62,435 nt of DNA, taken from the NCBI GenBank assembly GCA_903872345.1, contig CAIQKM010000199.1, positions 1-62,435 on the forward strand, given 5' to 3'. The notes beneath the pieces are model-generated. The model saw nothing but the letters and a program-made list of their open reading frames with translations. It was not told the DNA's origin and did not search any database. The DNA comes from an uncultured Verrucomicrobia subdivision 3 bacterium. Lineage in GTDB: Bacteria > Verrucomicrobiota > Verrucomicrobiia > Limisphaerales > UBA11358. Below, one piece after another: positions 17,640 to 27,186 of this stretch. Positions within the stretch are counted from its first letter, which is position 1, and every line of letters starts with the position of its first letter. A program made the translations under genes and the position numbers.

Positions 17640-18857
17640 ATGGTTAAACGTGAAATGGAAGCTTTGGTTCATCGGCTGGCCAAAGGCTATCCCGCCTTGG
17701 CCATTACCGGTCCCCGGCAGGCGGGCAAAACGACGCTGGCCCGGGCCGTGTTTCCGGACAAGCCTTATGTCTCGTTGGAAAATCCGGATACCCGGGATCT
17801 GGCCACCGAGGACCCGCGTGGCTTTCTGAAAAAGTATGAGGGCGGAGCCATTTTGGACGAGGTTCAAAATTGTCCGCAGTTGTTTTCCTATCTTCAGGAA
17901 GTGTTGGACTCATCCCGGGAAACAGCCCGGTTTGTGCTGACCGGCTCCCAACAATTCAGCTTGGTTCAAGGCATCACCCAGTCGCTGGCAGGACGCATTG
18001 GCATGGTGCAATTGCTCCCATTTTCCTGTCAGGAAGCCTATGGCGGCCAGCCGCCTGGACTGGACGAAACGCTTTGGCGGGGCGGCTACCCGCCAGTGTA
18101 TGACCGCCAGTTGGATCCTTCCCTGTGGTATGCGAATTATATCCAGACTTACGTGGAGCGGGACGTACGCAAATTGGTGAACGTGCAAGACCTGACCTCG
18201 TTCCAGCGGTTTGTGCGACTGTGCGCGGGCCGGGTGGGGCAACTGCTCAATCTGTCCCAACTGGGCAGCGAAGCGGGCATCACCCACAACACCGCCAAGG
18301 CATGGCTCTCCATTTTGGAAGCCAGCTACGTGGTGTTTCAACTGCAACCACACCACCGCAATTTTAACAAGCGGCTGATCAAAACACCCAAGCTGTATTT
18401 TTACGACACCGGACTGGCGGCGTGGCTGCTGTCCATCCAAGAGGCGCGGCAGATCGAGACGCATCCCCAGCGGGGGGCACTGTTTGAAAACTGGGTGGTC
18501 AGTGAAGCGCTCAAAGCCCGGTTCAACTGCGGGTTGCCTTCCAATCTGTATTTCTGGCGTGACCGGTCGGGGCATGAAGTGGATTTGCTGCTGGAACACC
18601 CCAACCGACTGACCCCGGTGGAAATTAAATCCGGCCAGACGGTGAATGCCGATTATTTCTCCGGTTTGGAATACTGGCTGGCGCTGGCCGAATCTCCTGC
18701 CGCGCGCGCCTGGCTGGTTTATGGCGGCAGTGAGGGGCAGCAACGCAAACAGACCCGGGTCATTTCGTGGCGGAATTTGCCGGCGCTGACGGATTTACAG
18801 CCAGGCGGCGAGAACGCGGGGCCAACCCTGTCTAATAGCGATACCAATAAACGGTAA
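17640..18857 (+). CDS. AAA ATPase with DUF4143 (COG1373 type)
   Basis: 405 residues. Walker A is GPRQAGKTTLA (about 25-35), Walker B GGAILDEVQNCP, sensor FVLTGSQQFSL; the C-terminal DUF4143 part has GHEVDLLLEHPNRLTPVEIKSG, which resembles a PD-(D/E)xK nuclease-like core (D..E.K). These ATPases are frequent in environmental bacteria, often patchily distributed, and their role is unresolved; association with toxin-antitoxin or DNA processing has been proposed. It interrupts the hemY-hemH neighbourhood and has its own AT-rich leader, which suggests an insertion. Confidence 0.85.
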   Translation: MVKREMEALVHRLAKGYPALAITGPRQAGKTTLARAVFPDKPYVSLENPDTRDLATEDPRGFLKKYEGGAILDEVQNCPQLFSYLQEVLDSSRETARFVLTGSQQFSLVQGITQSLAGRIGMVQLLPFSCQEAYGGQPPGLDETLWRGGYPPVYDRQLDPSLWYANYIQTYVERDVRKLVNVQDLTSFQRFVRLCAGRVGQLLNLSQLGSEAGITHNTAKAWLSILEASYVVFQLQPHHRNFNKRLIKTPKLYFYDTGLAAWLLSIQEARQIETHPQRGALFENWVVSEALKARFNCGLPSNLYFWRDRSGHEVDLLLEHPNRLTPVEIKSGQTVNADYFSGLEYWLALAESPAARAWLVYGGSEGQQRKQTRVISWRNLPALTDLQPGGENAGPTLSNSDTNKR

Positions 18858-18926
18858 GACTTCGCCAATCATAGCTAAACATAATTTGTGTTCACCCGCG
18901 CCAAAAAGGGTTAAAGTTTTCACGTC

Positions 18927-19940
18927 ATGAGCAAAGCAATCCTGTTGGTCAATCTTGGTTCGCCCGACTCGCCGGCCGTGCCGGACGTACGGCGCTATCT
19001 GAATGAATTTCTCATGGACGGCCGCGTCATTGACGTGGCCTGGCCCATCCGCCGGTTTATCGTGGGGATGATTCTGATCAACCGCCCCAAGGAAGCCGCG
19101 CATGCCTATCAATCCATCTGGACGCCGGAAGGTTCGCCGCTGATCGCCACCAGCCGCAAGGTGCGGGAAAAATTGCAGGCGCGGTTGCAGGTGCCGGTGG
19201 AATTGGCCATGCGCTATCAGAACCCCTCCATCACGGATGTGATCCGCAAACTGGCGGCCAAAGGGGTGGATGACGTTTATTTGATTCCGCTCTTTCCGCA
19301 TTATGCGATGTCCAGTTACGAAACAGCCGTGGTGCGGGTGCAGGAAGTGGCGGCCAAACTGGCGCCCAAAATGAAGATCACCGTGCAGCCGCCCTACGGC
19401 GACATGCCGGAATTCATTGCCGCGATGACGGCGGTGGCGGCGGACTATTTGCAGCAGGATTATGATCACCTGCTCTTCAGCTTTCACGGCATCCCCGAGC
19501 GGCATCTTAAAAAGTCCGATCCGACCGGCAACCATTGCCTGAACGGGGCCAATTGCTGCAAAACGCCGAGCGAGGCGCACAAATTTTGCTACCGCCATCA
19601 ATGTTTCCGCACGGCGGAGGAATTTGCGAAGGCGGCGAAACTTCCGGCCGGCAAATGGTCGGTGTCCTTCCAGTCGCGGTTGGGCAAAGATCCCTGGCTG
19701 AAACCGTACACCGATTTCGAACTGGAACGACTGGCCAAGGAAGGCGTCAAAAAACTGCTGATCATCTCGCCGGCCTTTGTTTCGGACTGCCTCGAAACTT
19801 TGGAAGAATTGCGCATCCGCGGCAAAGAAACATTCATCGAAGCGGGCGGCCAAGAGTATGCGCAGATTCCGTGTGTAAATGAGCATCCGCTCTGGATTGA
19901 CGCGCTGGAAAAGATGACGGCCAGATTTCTGGCGGCCTGA
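18927..19940 (+). CDS. hemH: Ferrochelatase HemH
   Basis: 337 residues. Opens AILLVNLGSPDSP; the catalytic His lies in FSFHGIPERHL and the conserved SFQSRLGKDPWLKP and SPAFVSDCLETLEE follow. It inserts Fe2+ into a porphyrin to finish heme. Between residues 200 and 230 there is a Cys/His-rich segment (HCLNGANCC ... FCYRHQC) that could bind a metal or an iron-sulfur cluster, as some bacterial ferrochelatases do. It converges with the FHA gene. Confidence 0.93.
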   Translation: MSKAILLVNLGSPDSPAVPDVRRYLNEFLMDGRVIDVAWPIRRFIVGMILINRPKEAAHAYQSIWTPEGSPLIATSRKVREKLQARLQVPVELAMRYQNPSITDVIRKLAAKGVDDVYLIPLFPHYAMSSYETAVVRVQEVAAKLAPKMKITVQPPYGDMPEFIAAMTAVAADYLQQDYDHLLFSFHGIPERHLKKSDPTGNHCLNGANCCKTPSEAHKFCYRHQCFRTAEEFAKAAKLPAGKWSVSFQSRLGKDPWLKPYTDFELERLAKEGVKKLLIISPAFVSDCLETLEELRIRGKETFIEAGGQEYAQIPCVNEHPLWIDALEKMTARFLAA

Positions 19941-19958
19941 GCCGCCGAAAGAACCTGT

Positions 19959-20561
19959 TTATCGTTTGGGCCGGCCGCCAAAACGGAGCCGGACGGTTTC
20001 CTCGAGCAAACCGAGGAAGGACTTCTTCTTCTTGATCTTGTCGTCGGAGACAATGGGCTCGCACTTGTGGCTGCAAATCGGGCACAGGTAAAGGGCTTTG
20101 CCCCCTTGTCGGCGCATCACATGCACACAGGCCGTACACATGGTTTCATTGCAGTTGGTACACTGAAAGGTCACCCGGGTATCGGGATGCCGCACGCACA
20201 GGAACGAGCCGTCCTCCAACTGGACGGGGGCCGGCGGGATTTCCCGCTCGATTTTGGGAATGGCAATGTGCGCGTCGGTGGTTTCCACCCGGAGCTTGAT
20301 GTCCCCGAACCGAAGTTCATGGCCGGGTTCCAGCCACAAATCCTTGATTGGCTGCTCGCCGAGGAACGAGCCGTTGGTGGAGTCGCAGTCGCGCAACAGA
20401 ACGCCGTCGGCCGATAAAATCAACTCGCAGTGATGCGATGAGATGGTGGGATGCGGGATGATGAAGTCGCAATCGGGCGCCCGACCCACCCGGTTTACCC
20501 CCAAACGGAGTTCAAGTGTGGCCCCCGGCACTTCGGTTGATGTAATTACCAGCCTTGCCAT
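19959..20561 (-). CDS. FHA-domain protein with Cys/His zinc-binding segment
   Basis: About 200 residues from ATG 20561. Residues 1-90 are an FHA phosphothreonine-binding domain: GRAPDCDFIIPHPTISSHHC, then LRDCDSTNGSFLG. Residues 115-165 hold a B-box-like set of Cys/His pairs (CVRH, CTNCNETMCTACVHVM, CPICSHKC), followed by a Lys-rich C terminus. FHA domains read phosphorylation by Ser/Thr kinases, and one giant kinase is encoded 8 kb away, but no physical link is shown. Function unknown. Confidence 0.82.
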   Translation of the reverse strand: MARLVITSTEVPGATLELRLGVNRVGRAPDCDFIIPHPTISSHHCELILSADGVLLRDCDSTNGSFLGEQPIKDLWLEPGHELRFGDIKLRVETTDAHIAIPKIEREIPPAPVQLEDGSFLCVRHPDTRVTFQCTNCNETMCTACVHVMRRQGGKALYLCPICSHKCEPIVSDDKIKKKKSFLGLLEETVRLRFGGRPKR

Positions 20562-20731
20562 ATTTCGGATGTATGTTTCCCGTTTGGACCACTGATTGTC
20601 GAGCAAATACTCGACGTTAACGCCTTAGTGATACCAACATTTATCAATAGGACGCCCGCCACACCCGTCGCCTTTGATTTATTTTATTTTAAAACCCAAT
20701 TAGAAATAATGGCAACAGCTTTATGGAAATA

Positions 20732-22264
20732 TTATTTCGGATTATTTTCCGGTGAAAAGAGCGCGGTTAATTCCCACTGCCGGGGCTTCAGTATCCAGCC
20801 GGGAACGGACCAACCGGCAAGGTGGAAGGTTTGGCGGACGGGTTTCCAGCGGCTGACATCATAGCCGGTGAAGCGCAGGCTGGTGGCGCCATTGGTAAAG
20901 GTGTTGGCGGACAGGACATAATTGGTCGGCGCCACAAAAATCCACGGTCCCGGCTGCGCCAAAAAGTTGGTGACCTGTTCCGGCGTGGGCGACAGCAGCA
21001 GATAGTTGGTGGTGACACTGCGAAATTTCCAGACCAAACTCGCCTCGCCATAGTCCACACAGGCCACCCGGGTTTCCGGGCGCACCTGGGATTGCACTTC
21101 GCTCCAGATTTTATCACTCAGAAACAAGGGACGAAAACAGGCAAAGCCCAGCCAAGTGAGAGCGAGCGTGGCCACGGTCATGCCCGCCACCCGCCAGCCA
21201 AACCAGCGGCTGAAATCCGGCTGCCCCTCCATTTGCAAGGCGAGCCAGAAGGCCAGACAGGGAAACGCCGGCAGCGTGTAATGCGGCAGCTTGGTGCGCA
21301 CCAGCGAGAAAACGATGAATACAATGGCCGCCTGCAACATCAGGTAACTCCCGAGAGCATCTTGCCGGCGTTCCGGCCACCAAGCGCGCAGCCGACCCGG
21401 AAACCGCAGGGACCAGGGGAAAAAGCTGAGGAAGAACGTCAGAAAATACAGCGGCAGCAACGCCACATAACCGATCCAGCCCGCCGCGCCATGGCCATCC
21501 ACCACCCCCACGGAACGGTAAACGACATGCTGCCCCAGACCGATGGACAAATATGCGCCATGCGTCAGAATCACAGCGGGCAAGCCCCAAGCCAGGGTGA
21601 TAGCCAGGGTGATCGCGATGCCCGTCCAGATTTGACCGGCCCGCAGCGTCACGGCTTCCGGATGGCGGCGGCGAAACAGGATGACTCCGGCGATGGGCAG
21701 CCAGGCGATGGGGCCTTTGGCGAGGAAACCCAAGCCGAGCGCAGTAAAAAACACCAGCCACCATGACCGCGGATGCTTCGCTTGCGGCCGGGTAAATTCC
21801 CATCCGCTCCACGCCGCGAGAGTCACAAAAAACACCATCGGCATGTCCGCCACAGCCAGCCGGCCATGGATCTGCGTCTGCAAGCAGGTCAGAAAAATCA
21901 GCGCCCCAAAGAAGCCGGCCCGCAATCGGTTGGCTCGCCGGCCCCATTCCACCAGCAACAGCGCGGTACCCACCGTAAAGCAAACCCCGGACAGCCGCGC
22001 CGTAAAATCACTTTCCCCGAGCAGCCGGTAAAACACGGTTTCGCACCAGTAAATCAGCGGAGGCTTGTCGAACCGGTAGTCGCCATTGAACCACGGGATG
22101 ATCCAGTCGTGACGCTGAAGCATTTCGCGGCCGGCCTCGGCAAAGCGCGGTTCGTCGCGGTCCAGCAGGGGCAGCACCCAGTTGCCGCTCAATAGCAGCA
22201 GCAATCCCAGGGCTAAAACCACGGCACGGGGACGGGCGGCAAGTCTGGCTAAAATGGAGGACAT
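20732..22264 (-). CDS. ArnT/PMT-like membrane glycosyltransferase
   Basis: About 510 residues from ATG 22264; the frame stays open to 22327. Many membrane helices; the first periplasmic loop has the catalytic acidic pair of the GT-C fold in PLLDRDEPRFAEAGREM, and FDKPPLIYW follows. Relatives move sugars such as 4-amino-arabinose or mannose from polyprenyl phosphate to lipid A or protein. A final soluble domain of about 100 residues is present. It is divergent from the PAP2 phosphatase, which could recycle the lipid carrier. Confidence 0.85.
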   Translation of the reverse strand: MSSILARLAARPRAVVLALGLLLLLSGNWVLPLLDRDEPRFAEAGREMLQRHDWIIPWFNGDYRFDKPPLIYWCETVFYRLLGESDFTARLSGVCFTVGTALLLVEWGRRANRLRAGFFGALIFLTCLQTQIHGRLAVADMPMVFFVTLAAWSGWEFTRPQAKHPRSWWLVFFTALGLGFLAKGPIAWLPIAGVILFRRRHPEAVTLRAGQIWTGIAITLAITLAWGLPAVILTHGAYLSIGLGQHVVYRSVGVVDGHGAAGWIGYVALLPLYFLTFFLSFFPWSLRFPGRLRAWWPERRQDALGSYLMLQAAIVFIVFSLVRTKLPHYTLPAFPCLAFWLALQMEGQPDFSRWFGWRVAGMTVATLALTWLGFACFRPLFLSDKIWSEVQSQVRPETRVACVDYGEASLVWKFRSVTTNYLLLSPTPEQVTNFLAQPGPWIFVAPTNYVLSANTFTNGATSLRFTGYDVSRWKPVRQTFHLAGWSVPGWILKPRQWELTALFSPENNPK

Positions 22265-22353
22265 GTGGCGGCGTCCCATTGAAGGATGACGCTGCCGGAC
22301 GGTATGGTTTTCTGTTTCATTTTGCAAGCCGAACGCGCTAAAGTGGGAACCTC

Positions 22354-23022
22354 ATGTTAGCTCCGCGCAACCAGTTTGAGGCGACGACGACGCTGGGAGT
22401 CAAACCCCGATGGCTGTTGGTGTCGCTGCTGCTGATCCTGCTGGCGTTTACGCTGGACCGGGTGGTGGATGATGCGCTGGATGTGCGCGGCCGGCCGGGT
22501 TTGGAGAATTTCGCGTGGTGGTGCTCCAAATTGGGGGAATGGTGGATCATCGGCCTCGTTGGGTTGCTGGCGGCCGCGATCCAACTGCGGCGCCGGCAAT
22601 TGGAAATGGCGCGGGGAATTTTATGCGCGATTGCCACGGCCGGCATCACCGGTTTGGCGGCCACCGTGTTGCGAACTTTCATCGGCCGGACCCGCCCGAG
22701 CAACACCTCGGTGCCGCAAGGGTTCTATGGCATCTGGCACCAAGGCCACTGGATCATCGCCCGGCCGGAGTTCAGCTCGTTTCCGTCGGGCCACTCGGCC
22801 ACGGTGGCCGGGCTGGCCATGGCGGCCTGGATGATTGACCGCCGCGCCGGAGTGGTGGCGTGGGTCTTTGCCCTCGTGGTGATGTGGTCGCGCATTGCCA
22901 CGGCCTGGCACCATCTTTCCGACGTGGTGGCGGCAATCGTCCTGGGCGTGTTGGGGGCGAAAATTATCTTCGGCTGGCTGACTCCCTTGATGTGTGTGTG
23001 GACCGAACGGTTCCGGCGGTGA
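22354..23022 (+). CDS. PAP2-family membrane phosphatase
   Basis: 222 residues, about six membrane helices. The three PAP2 motifs are present: RTFIGRTRPS (a variant of KxxxxxxRP), FPSGHSA, and SRIATAWHHLSDVV (SRxxxxxHxxxD). Such enzymes dephosphorylate undecaprenyl pyrophosphate, phosphatidic acid or lipid A. Divergent partner of the ArnT-like gene across 89 bases, which suggests a shared role in envelope lipid-linked sugar metabolism. Confidence 0.88.
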   Translation: MLAPRNQFEATTTLGVKPRWLLVSLLLILLAFTLDRVVDDALDVRGRPGLENFAWWCSKLGEWWIIGLVGLLAAAIQLRRRQLEMARGILCAIATAGITGLAATVLRTFIGRTRPSNTSVPQGFYGIWHQGHWIIARPEFSSFPSGHSATVAGLAMAAWMIDRRAGVVAWVFALVVMWSRIATAWHHLSDVVAAIVLGVLGAKIIFGWLTPLMCVWTERFRR

Positions 23023-23041
23023 GGCGACAAAACTTCAACTT

Positions 23042-23665
23042 CTACGTCCCAAACAGCCGGTCCCCCGCATCGCCCAGACCAGGCAAAATATACCCGACTT
23101 CATTCAACTCACGATCAATCGAGGCGGTAAAGATGGGCAGCGTCTTGTAATGCTTGTGTACGCAGGCAATCCCTTCCGGCGCAGACACCAAACTCACCAG
23201 CCGGATGCGCCGCCCGCCCCGTTCTTTGATGAGATCCAAAGCCGCCACGGCACTGCCGCCGGTGGCGAGCATGGGATCGATCAGGATGATTTCATGCTGC
23301 GAGAGATCCTTGGGCAGGCTGTTGTGATACAGGTGCGCGCGCAGTGTGCTTTCCTCCCGCTTCAACCCCAGAAACCCAACGCGGGCATGCGGTATGATAT
23401 TGAGAATGGGATCCAACATGCCCAAGCCGGCCCGCAGCACGGGCACCAGCACCACCTCGCGTTCCAGTTCAACGCCCGTGGTGGTTTCCAAGGGCGTGCG
23501 GACGGAAACTTTTTTAACCCGCAACGAGCGCGTGGCTTCGTAGATCATCAACGTCGCGATCTCGCCCAGCAGGCGGCGGAATTCCGGCGACTGGGTCCGG
23601 TGGTCGCGCAGCCGGGTGAGGTTGTGCCGCACCAGCGGATGCGCGATGACCGTGACGTTTTTCAT
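23042..23665 (-). CDS. upp: Uracil phosphoribosyltransferase
   Basis: 207 residues, the family's usual length. The PRPP loop is ILIDPMLATGGSA; the uracil-binding end GYILPGLGDAGDRLFGT is intact. Salvages uracil to UMP. Its ATG shares one base with the sppA stop codon (A of TGATG), so the two are coupled, an unusual operon partner for upp. Confidence 0.95.
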   Translation of the reverse strand: MKNVTVIAHPLVRHNLTRLRDHRTQSPEFRRLLGEIATLMIYEATRSLRVKKVSVRTPLETTTGVELEREVVLVPVLRAGLGMLDPILNIIPHARVGFLGLKREESTLRAHLYHNSLPKDLSQHEIILIDPMLATGGSAVAALDLIKERGGRRIRLVSLVSAPEGIACVHKHYKTLPIFTASIDRELNEVGYILPGLGDAGDRLFGT

Positions 23666-24822
23666 CAGTTCACAAAGGTCGGGGCCAGGTAATAGAGCAG
23701 ACCCGCCTGCAACTTGGGCGGCTCGATGCCCAGGCTCAGCTTGATGTCATGGGACTGGCTGCTCTGGCCAAACATCGAGAACAAATCCGAGATGTCATAG
23801 CGCTCGCGATATTCCACGAGGTTGGAATCGGGAATGTGCGCCAGCTTTTGCGCGCGATCCACGGCATCGTCAAAGTTGCCCAGCTCATCCACCAGCCCGA
23901 GATCCAGCGCCTGCTTGCCGGAAACGACGCGACCATCGGCATAATCCTCCCAGTTGTCGGCGAGGGCTTTGCCTTCTTTTTTATTCAACGCATGGGCGGT
24001 GGAACGGCCCTCGGCCACCACGCCTTTGAATTTTTCATAGGTCTCGTTGATGAGCCCTTGAACCATGTCATGTTCGCCGGCAGGGATTTCGCTGGGGGCG
24101 CGTTCGCCGCTCAACATATCCTTATATTTGCCGCTCTTGTAGGTCATGGGCGCCACGCCAATTTTGTCCATCAGGCCCCGGTAATTCCAGCCGTGCATGA
24201 TCACGCCGATGCTGCCGGTGAGGGTCAGTTCATTGGCCACAATCCAGCGGCAGCCGGAGGAAATGTAATATCCGCCGGAAGCCGCGAGGCTGCCCATGGA
24301 GCAGATGACGGGCTTTTTGGTGTCGTCTTGGAAATCACGAATCTCGCGGTAGATTTCGTCCGAGGCCAGCACTTCCCCGCCGGGGGAATCCATCTTGAGG
24401 ATGACCGCCTTGACGCGTTTGTCGTCTCGGGCCTGGTCGAGCTGGGCGGCGACGAGGTCCACCATGTTGTTGCCGGTCTGGTCAAATTCGTGGCTGGTGA
24501 TGATGCCATCAATGGAAATGACGGCGATTTTGTTCGCCGACTTGTTGTTCTCCAGGGAGTACTCATCCAGCTTGGGCCCGGCCTCGCGGGCGGAGCCGAA
24601 GGCCTCGCCGCGAAGATTGTGATTAAAACCCCGGGTGAAGGGGCGAACCAGCAGGGCCAGCACGCAAAACCCGAGCAGGACAAACAATATGATGGAGACT
24701 ACCATCCAGCCGTAACTCTTACGCGGCTTGGCGGGCAATGGCGGAGTAATCACTGGCGGCGGGGGCAACGGCGGCAAGGGTGGCGGCGGCGGCACCGATG
24801 AGGGGAGCGGCGGTATATCCAT
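23665..24822 (-). CDS. sppA: Signal peptide peptidase SppA
   Basis: 385 residues. A Pro-rich cytoplasmic head (residues 1-33) precedes one membrane helix (about 36-62). The S49 protease core has KMDSPGGEV, the nucleophile Ser in GSLAASGGYYIS, and the catalytic Lys in YKSGKYKD, i.e. the short, single-domain form of SppA with a Ser/Lys dyad. It degrades cleaved signal peptides in the membrane. Upstream of upp with a one-base overlap. Confidence 0.92.
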   Translation of the reverse strand: MDIPPLPSSVPPPPPLPPLPPPPVITPPLPAKPRKSYGWMVVSIILFVLLGFCVLALLVRPFTRGFNHNLRGEAFGSAREAGPKLDEYSLENNKSANKIAVISIDGIITSHEFDQTGNNMVDLVAAQLDQARDDKRVKAVILKMDSPGGEVLASDEIYREIRDFQDDTKKPVICSMGSLAASGGYYISSGCRWIVANELTLTGSIGVIMHGWNYRGLMDKIGVAPMTYKSGKYKDMLSGERAPSEIPAGEHDMVQGLINETYEKFKGVVAEGRSTAHALNKKEGKALADNWEDYADGRVVSGKQALDLGLVDELGNFDDAVDRAQKLAHIPDSNLVEYRERYDISDLFSMFGQSSQSHDIKLSLGIEPPKLQAGLLYYLAPTFVN

Positions 24823-24875
24823 AGTGCTGGCACACTAACCCAAACCCGCCGGAGCGGCAAGGCGGTTTCGGAAGG

Positions 24876-24897
24876 AAACATCCAACGCATCCAATGA
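24876..24897. repeat. Solitary left-type arm of the S23-element repeat
   Basis: AAACATCCAACGCATCCAATGA matches both ends of the left arm at 151-190 (its first 11 and last 10 bases) with the middle units missing. It sits between sppA and the aldo/keto reductase, with no S23 gene nearby. Confidence 0.5.
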
Positions 24898-24902
24898 ATA
24901 AG

Positions 24903-25886
24903 TCACCAGTACTGATGGACCAAGGGCTTGATATCGCGCTCGTAGAGGGCGTTGATTTTCTTGAGGGTGGGACGGGACAGCGGCTTAAGGTCCGAGGCGG
25001 CGATGTTTTCCGTGACCTGATCCGGCCGTTTGGCGCCAGGGATGGCACAGGTAACGGCGGGAAACTCCAGAATCCAGCGCAAAGCAAACTGAGCCAGGCT
25101 GGCCCCCCGGGGAACGAGCGGCCGGAGGGCTTCCACGGTTTTCAGGCCGGTAGCGAAATCCACGCCGGAAAAGGTTTCGCCCCGGTCAAAAGCTTCGCCA
25201 TGGCGGTTGAAATTCCGGTGATCGTCCTTGGCGAAATGATGATGGCGCGACATTTTGCCGGACAACAGCCCGGAGGCCAGCGGCACGCGGGCCAGAATGC
25301 CCACCTGGCGGCGTTGCGCCTCGGCAAAGAACAGGTCCGCCGGCCGCTGCCGGAACATATTGAAAACAATCTGCACCGTCTGAACATTCGGATACTCAAT
25401 GGCTTTGAGTGCCTCCTCCACTTTTTCCACGCTCACACCGTAGTGCCGGAGCTTGCCGGCTTTCACGAGGTCATCGAGGATGCCGAACACTTCCGGCGCA
25501 TAGAAAACATCCGTGGAAGGGCAATGCAGTTGCAGCAGGTCAATCGCCTCGGTGTTCAGGTTTTTGAGACTGCGGTTAATGAAGGCGGTGAGATTCTTGC
25601 GGCTGTAACCGGCGAGGGTTTGCTGGGGCAGCCGGCGACCGGCCTTGGTGGCGATGTAAAACGTCTCCTTCCGTTCCTTTTTAAGCTTCGCGAGCAACCG
25701 TTCGCTATGGCCATCGCCATAGACATCGGCGGTATCGAAGAAATTGACACCCCCGTCCAGCGCGGCGTGCAGGGCGGCGAGGGATTCGGCATCATTCACG
25801 TTGCCCCAGGCGCCGCCAATGGCCCACGCGCCAAAACTGATTTCGGAAACTTTCCAGCCGGTACGACCCAAGGAACGGTAATGCAT
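24903..25886 (-). CDS. Aldo/keto reductase
   Basis: About 327 residues from ATG 25886 (MHYRSLGRTGWKVSEISFG). The catalytic tetrad is complete: Asp and Tyr in DTADVYGDGHSE, Lys in IATKAG, His in LQLHCPS. A TIM-barrel NADPH-dependent oxidoreductase; the physiological substrate is unknown. The open frame upstream to 26522 is antisense to nadC and is ignored. Confidence 0.9.
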   Translation of the reverse strand: MHYRSLGRTGWKVSEISFGAWAIGGAWGNVNDAESLAALHAALDGGVNFFDTADVYGDGHSERLLAKLKKERKETFYIATKAGRRLPQQTLAGYSRKNLTAFINRSLKNLNTEAIDLLQLHCPSTDVFYAPEVFGILDDLVKAGKLRHYGVSVEKVEEALKAIEYPNVQTVQIVFNMFRQRPADLFFAEAQRRQVGILARVPLASGLLSGKMSRHHHFAKDDHRNFNRHGEAFDRGETFSGVDFATGLKTVEALRPLVPRGASLAQFALRWILEFPAVTCAIPGAKRPDQVTENIAASDLKPLSRPTLKKINALYERDIKPLVHQYW

Positions 25887-26061
25887 GACGGCAACGTAAT
25901 AAATTGGAAAACTTCCGCAAGCGTTTGCTCGCGGAAAGGACGGGTGAAAGCGAATGGCTCCCAGCCAGTCGCCAACAAGGCAAGTGGTCGCCCCGGCAAA
26001 TTTCATGGTCTGTCCGGCGCTTTTTGCTTTTGCTTTTTCCGCCCGCCGCCAACATAAGGCC

Positions 26062-26916
26062 ATGGAATTGACCGCCGCCGAAATCCGGACCGCCGTCCTC
26101 GCCGCCCTGGCCGAGGACATCGGCCCGGGGGATGTCACGACTTTGGCCACCGTCCCGGAGCAGAGCCGCGCCCGGGCCGTGATGCGCGCCCGCGAACCGC
26201 TGGTCGTCGCCGGGCTGGCCATTGCCGAGGCCGCCTTTCGCGAACTGTCGGCGGACATTGAATTCAAAAACGCCAGTCGCGATGGCCAGTCGCTCAGCGC
26301 GGGCGAAACGTTGCTGGAAATCCAGGGACCGGCCCGCGCCCTGCTCACCGCCGAGCGCGTGGCCCTGAACTTTGTCCAGCGCCTCTCCGGCGTGGCCACG
26401 GCCGCGTCCAAATATGCGGCCGCCGTGGCCGGCACCGGCGCCCGGATTCTGGACACCCGCAAAACCACACCCGGCTGGCGGCGATTCGAGAAATATGCCG
26501 TCGCCTGCGGCGGCGCCACCAATCACCGCACGGGCCTCTACGACTTGGTGCTCATCAAAGATAATCACTTGGCCGCCCTGCGCGACGCCCAACCCAACGC
26601 CATCGCCGCCGCCGTGCAACGCGCGCGCGCACACTCCCCGCAACTGAAGGTTGAGGTGGAAGCCGACACCCTTGAACAGGTCGCCCAAGCGGCGGACGCC
26701 GGCGCGGACATCATCCTGCTGGACAACATGACCACCGCGCAATTGACGGAAGCCGTGCGCATCATCTCCGGCCGCGCCCGCACCGAAGCCAGCGGCGGGG
26801 TGAATCTGCAAACCGTCCGCGCCATCGCCGAAACCGGGGTGGATTTCATTTCCGTCGGGGCCATCACCCATTCGGCCAGAGCAGTAGATATTGGGTTGGA
26901 TTTTGAAGGGTCATGA
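26062..26916 (+). CDS. nadC: Nicotinate-nucleotide pyrophosphorylase (carboxylating)
   Basis: About 284 residues from ATG 26062. Key segments: AEDIGPGDVTT, RVALNFVQRLSG, ILDTRKTTPGWR, GGATNHRTGLYDLVLIKDNH, EVEADTLEQ and SVGAITHSARAVDIGLDF. Converts quinolinate and PRPP to nicotinate mononucleotide in NAD synthesis. No nadA or nadB in the window. The frame also extends upstream to 25954, but MELTAAEIRTAV is the natural start. Confidence 0.95.
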   Translation: MELTAAEIRTAVLAALAEDIGPGDVTTLATVPEQSRARAVMRAREPLVVAGLAIAEAAFRELSADIEFKNASRDGQSLSAGETLLEIQGPARALLTAERVALNFVQRLSGVATAASKYAAAVAGTGARILDTRKTTPGWRRFEKYAVACGGATNHRTGLYDLVLIKDNHLAALRDAQPNAIAAAVQRARAHSPQLKVEVEADTLEQVAQAADAGADIILLDNMTTAQLTEAVRIISGRARTEASGGVNLQTVRAIAETGVDFISVGAITHSARAVDIGLDFEGS

Positions 26917-27186
26917 TCGGGGATTACCTGACGGCCAGCGAAACCCCTCTGAAGCAACTCTCCGCGAACTCGCTGCCGGAGCTTTAGGCAAAATTACTTC
27001 AAGCGGCGGATTCGCTCGAAGCGGGGCGCGGCGTGGACGGAGAAAAGATATTTTCCCGCCTGCGCCAGCGGAGCAAAGCCCGCCACTACCCGGCCTGTGT
27101 ATGCGCTGCGGCTGGCTTTTCAGCCGCGCACTGCCAGCGAACAATTTTAGCTCACACCCTTGCCCGGGTATTCAACCCATTTGCCT
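26917..27186. other. Intergenic region between nadC and the sigma factor gene
   Basis: About 270 bases of GC-rich, degenerate sequence with short inverted pieces (for example GCGCTGCGGCTGG near 27103 facing CAGCCGCGC at 27120). No credible gene or RNA was recognised. Confidence 0.4.

Noticed and set aside
25887..26522. N-terminal extension of the aldo/keto reductase
   Set aside because: The extension is antisense to nadC and precedes a standard reductase N terminus (MHYRSLGRTG).
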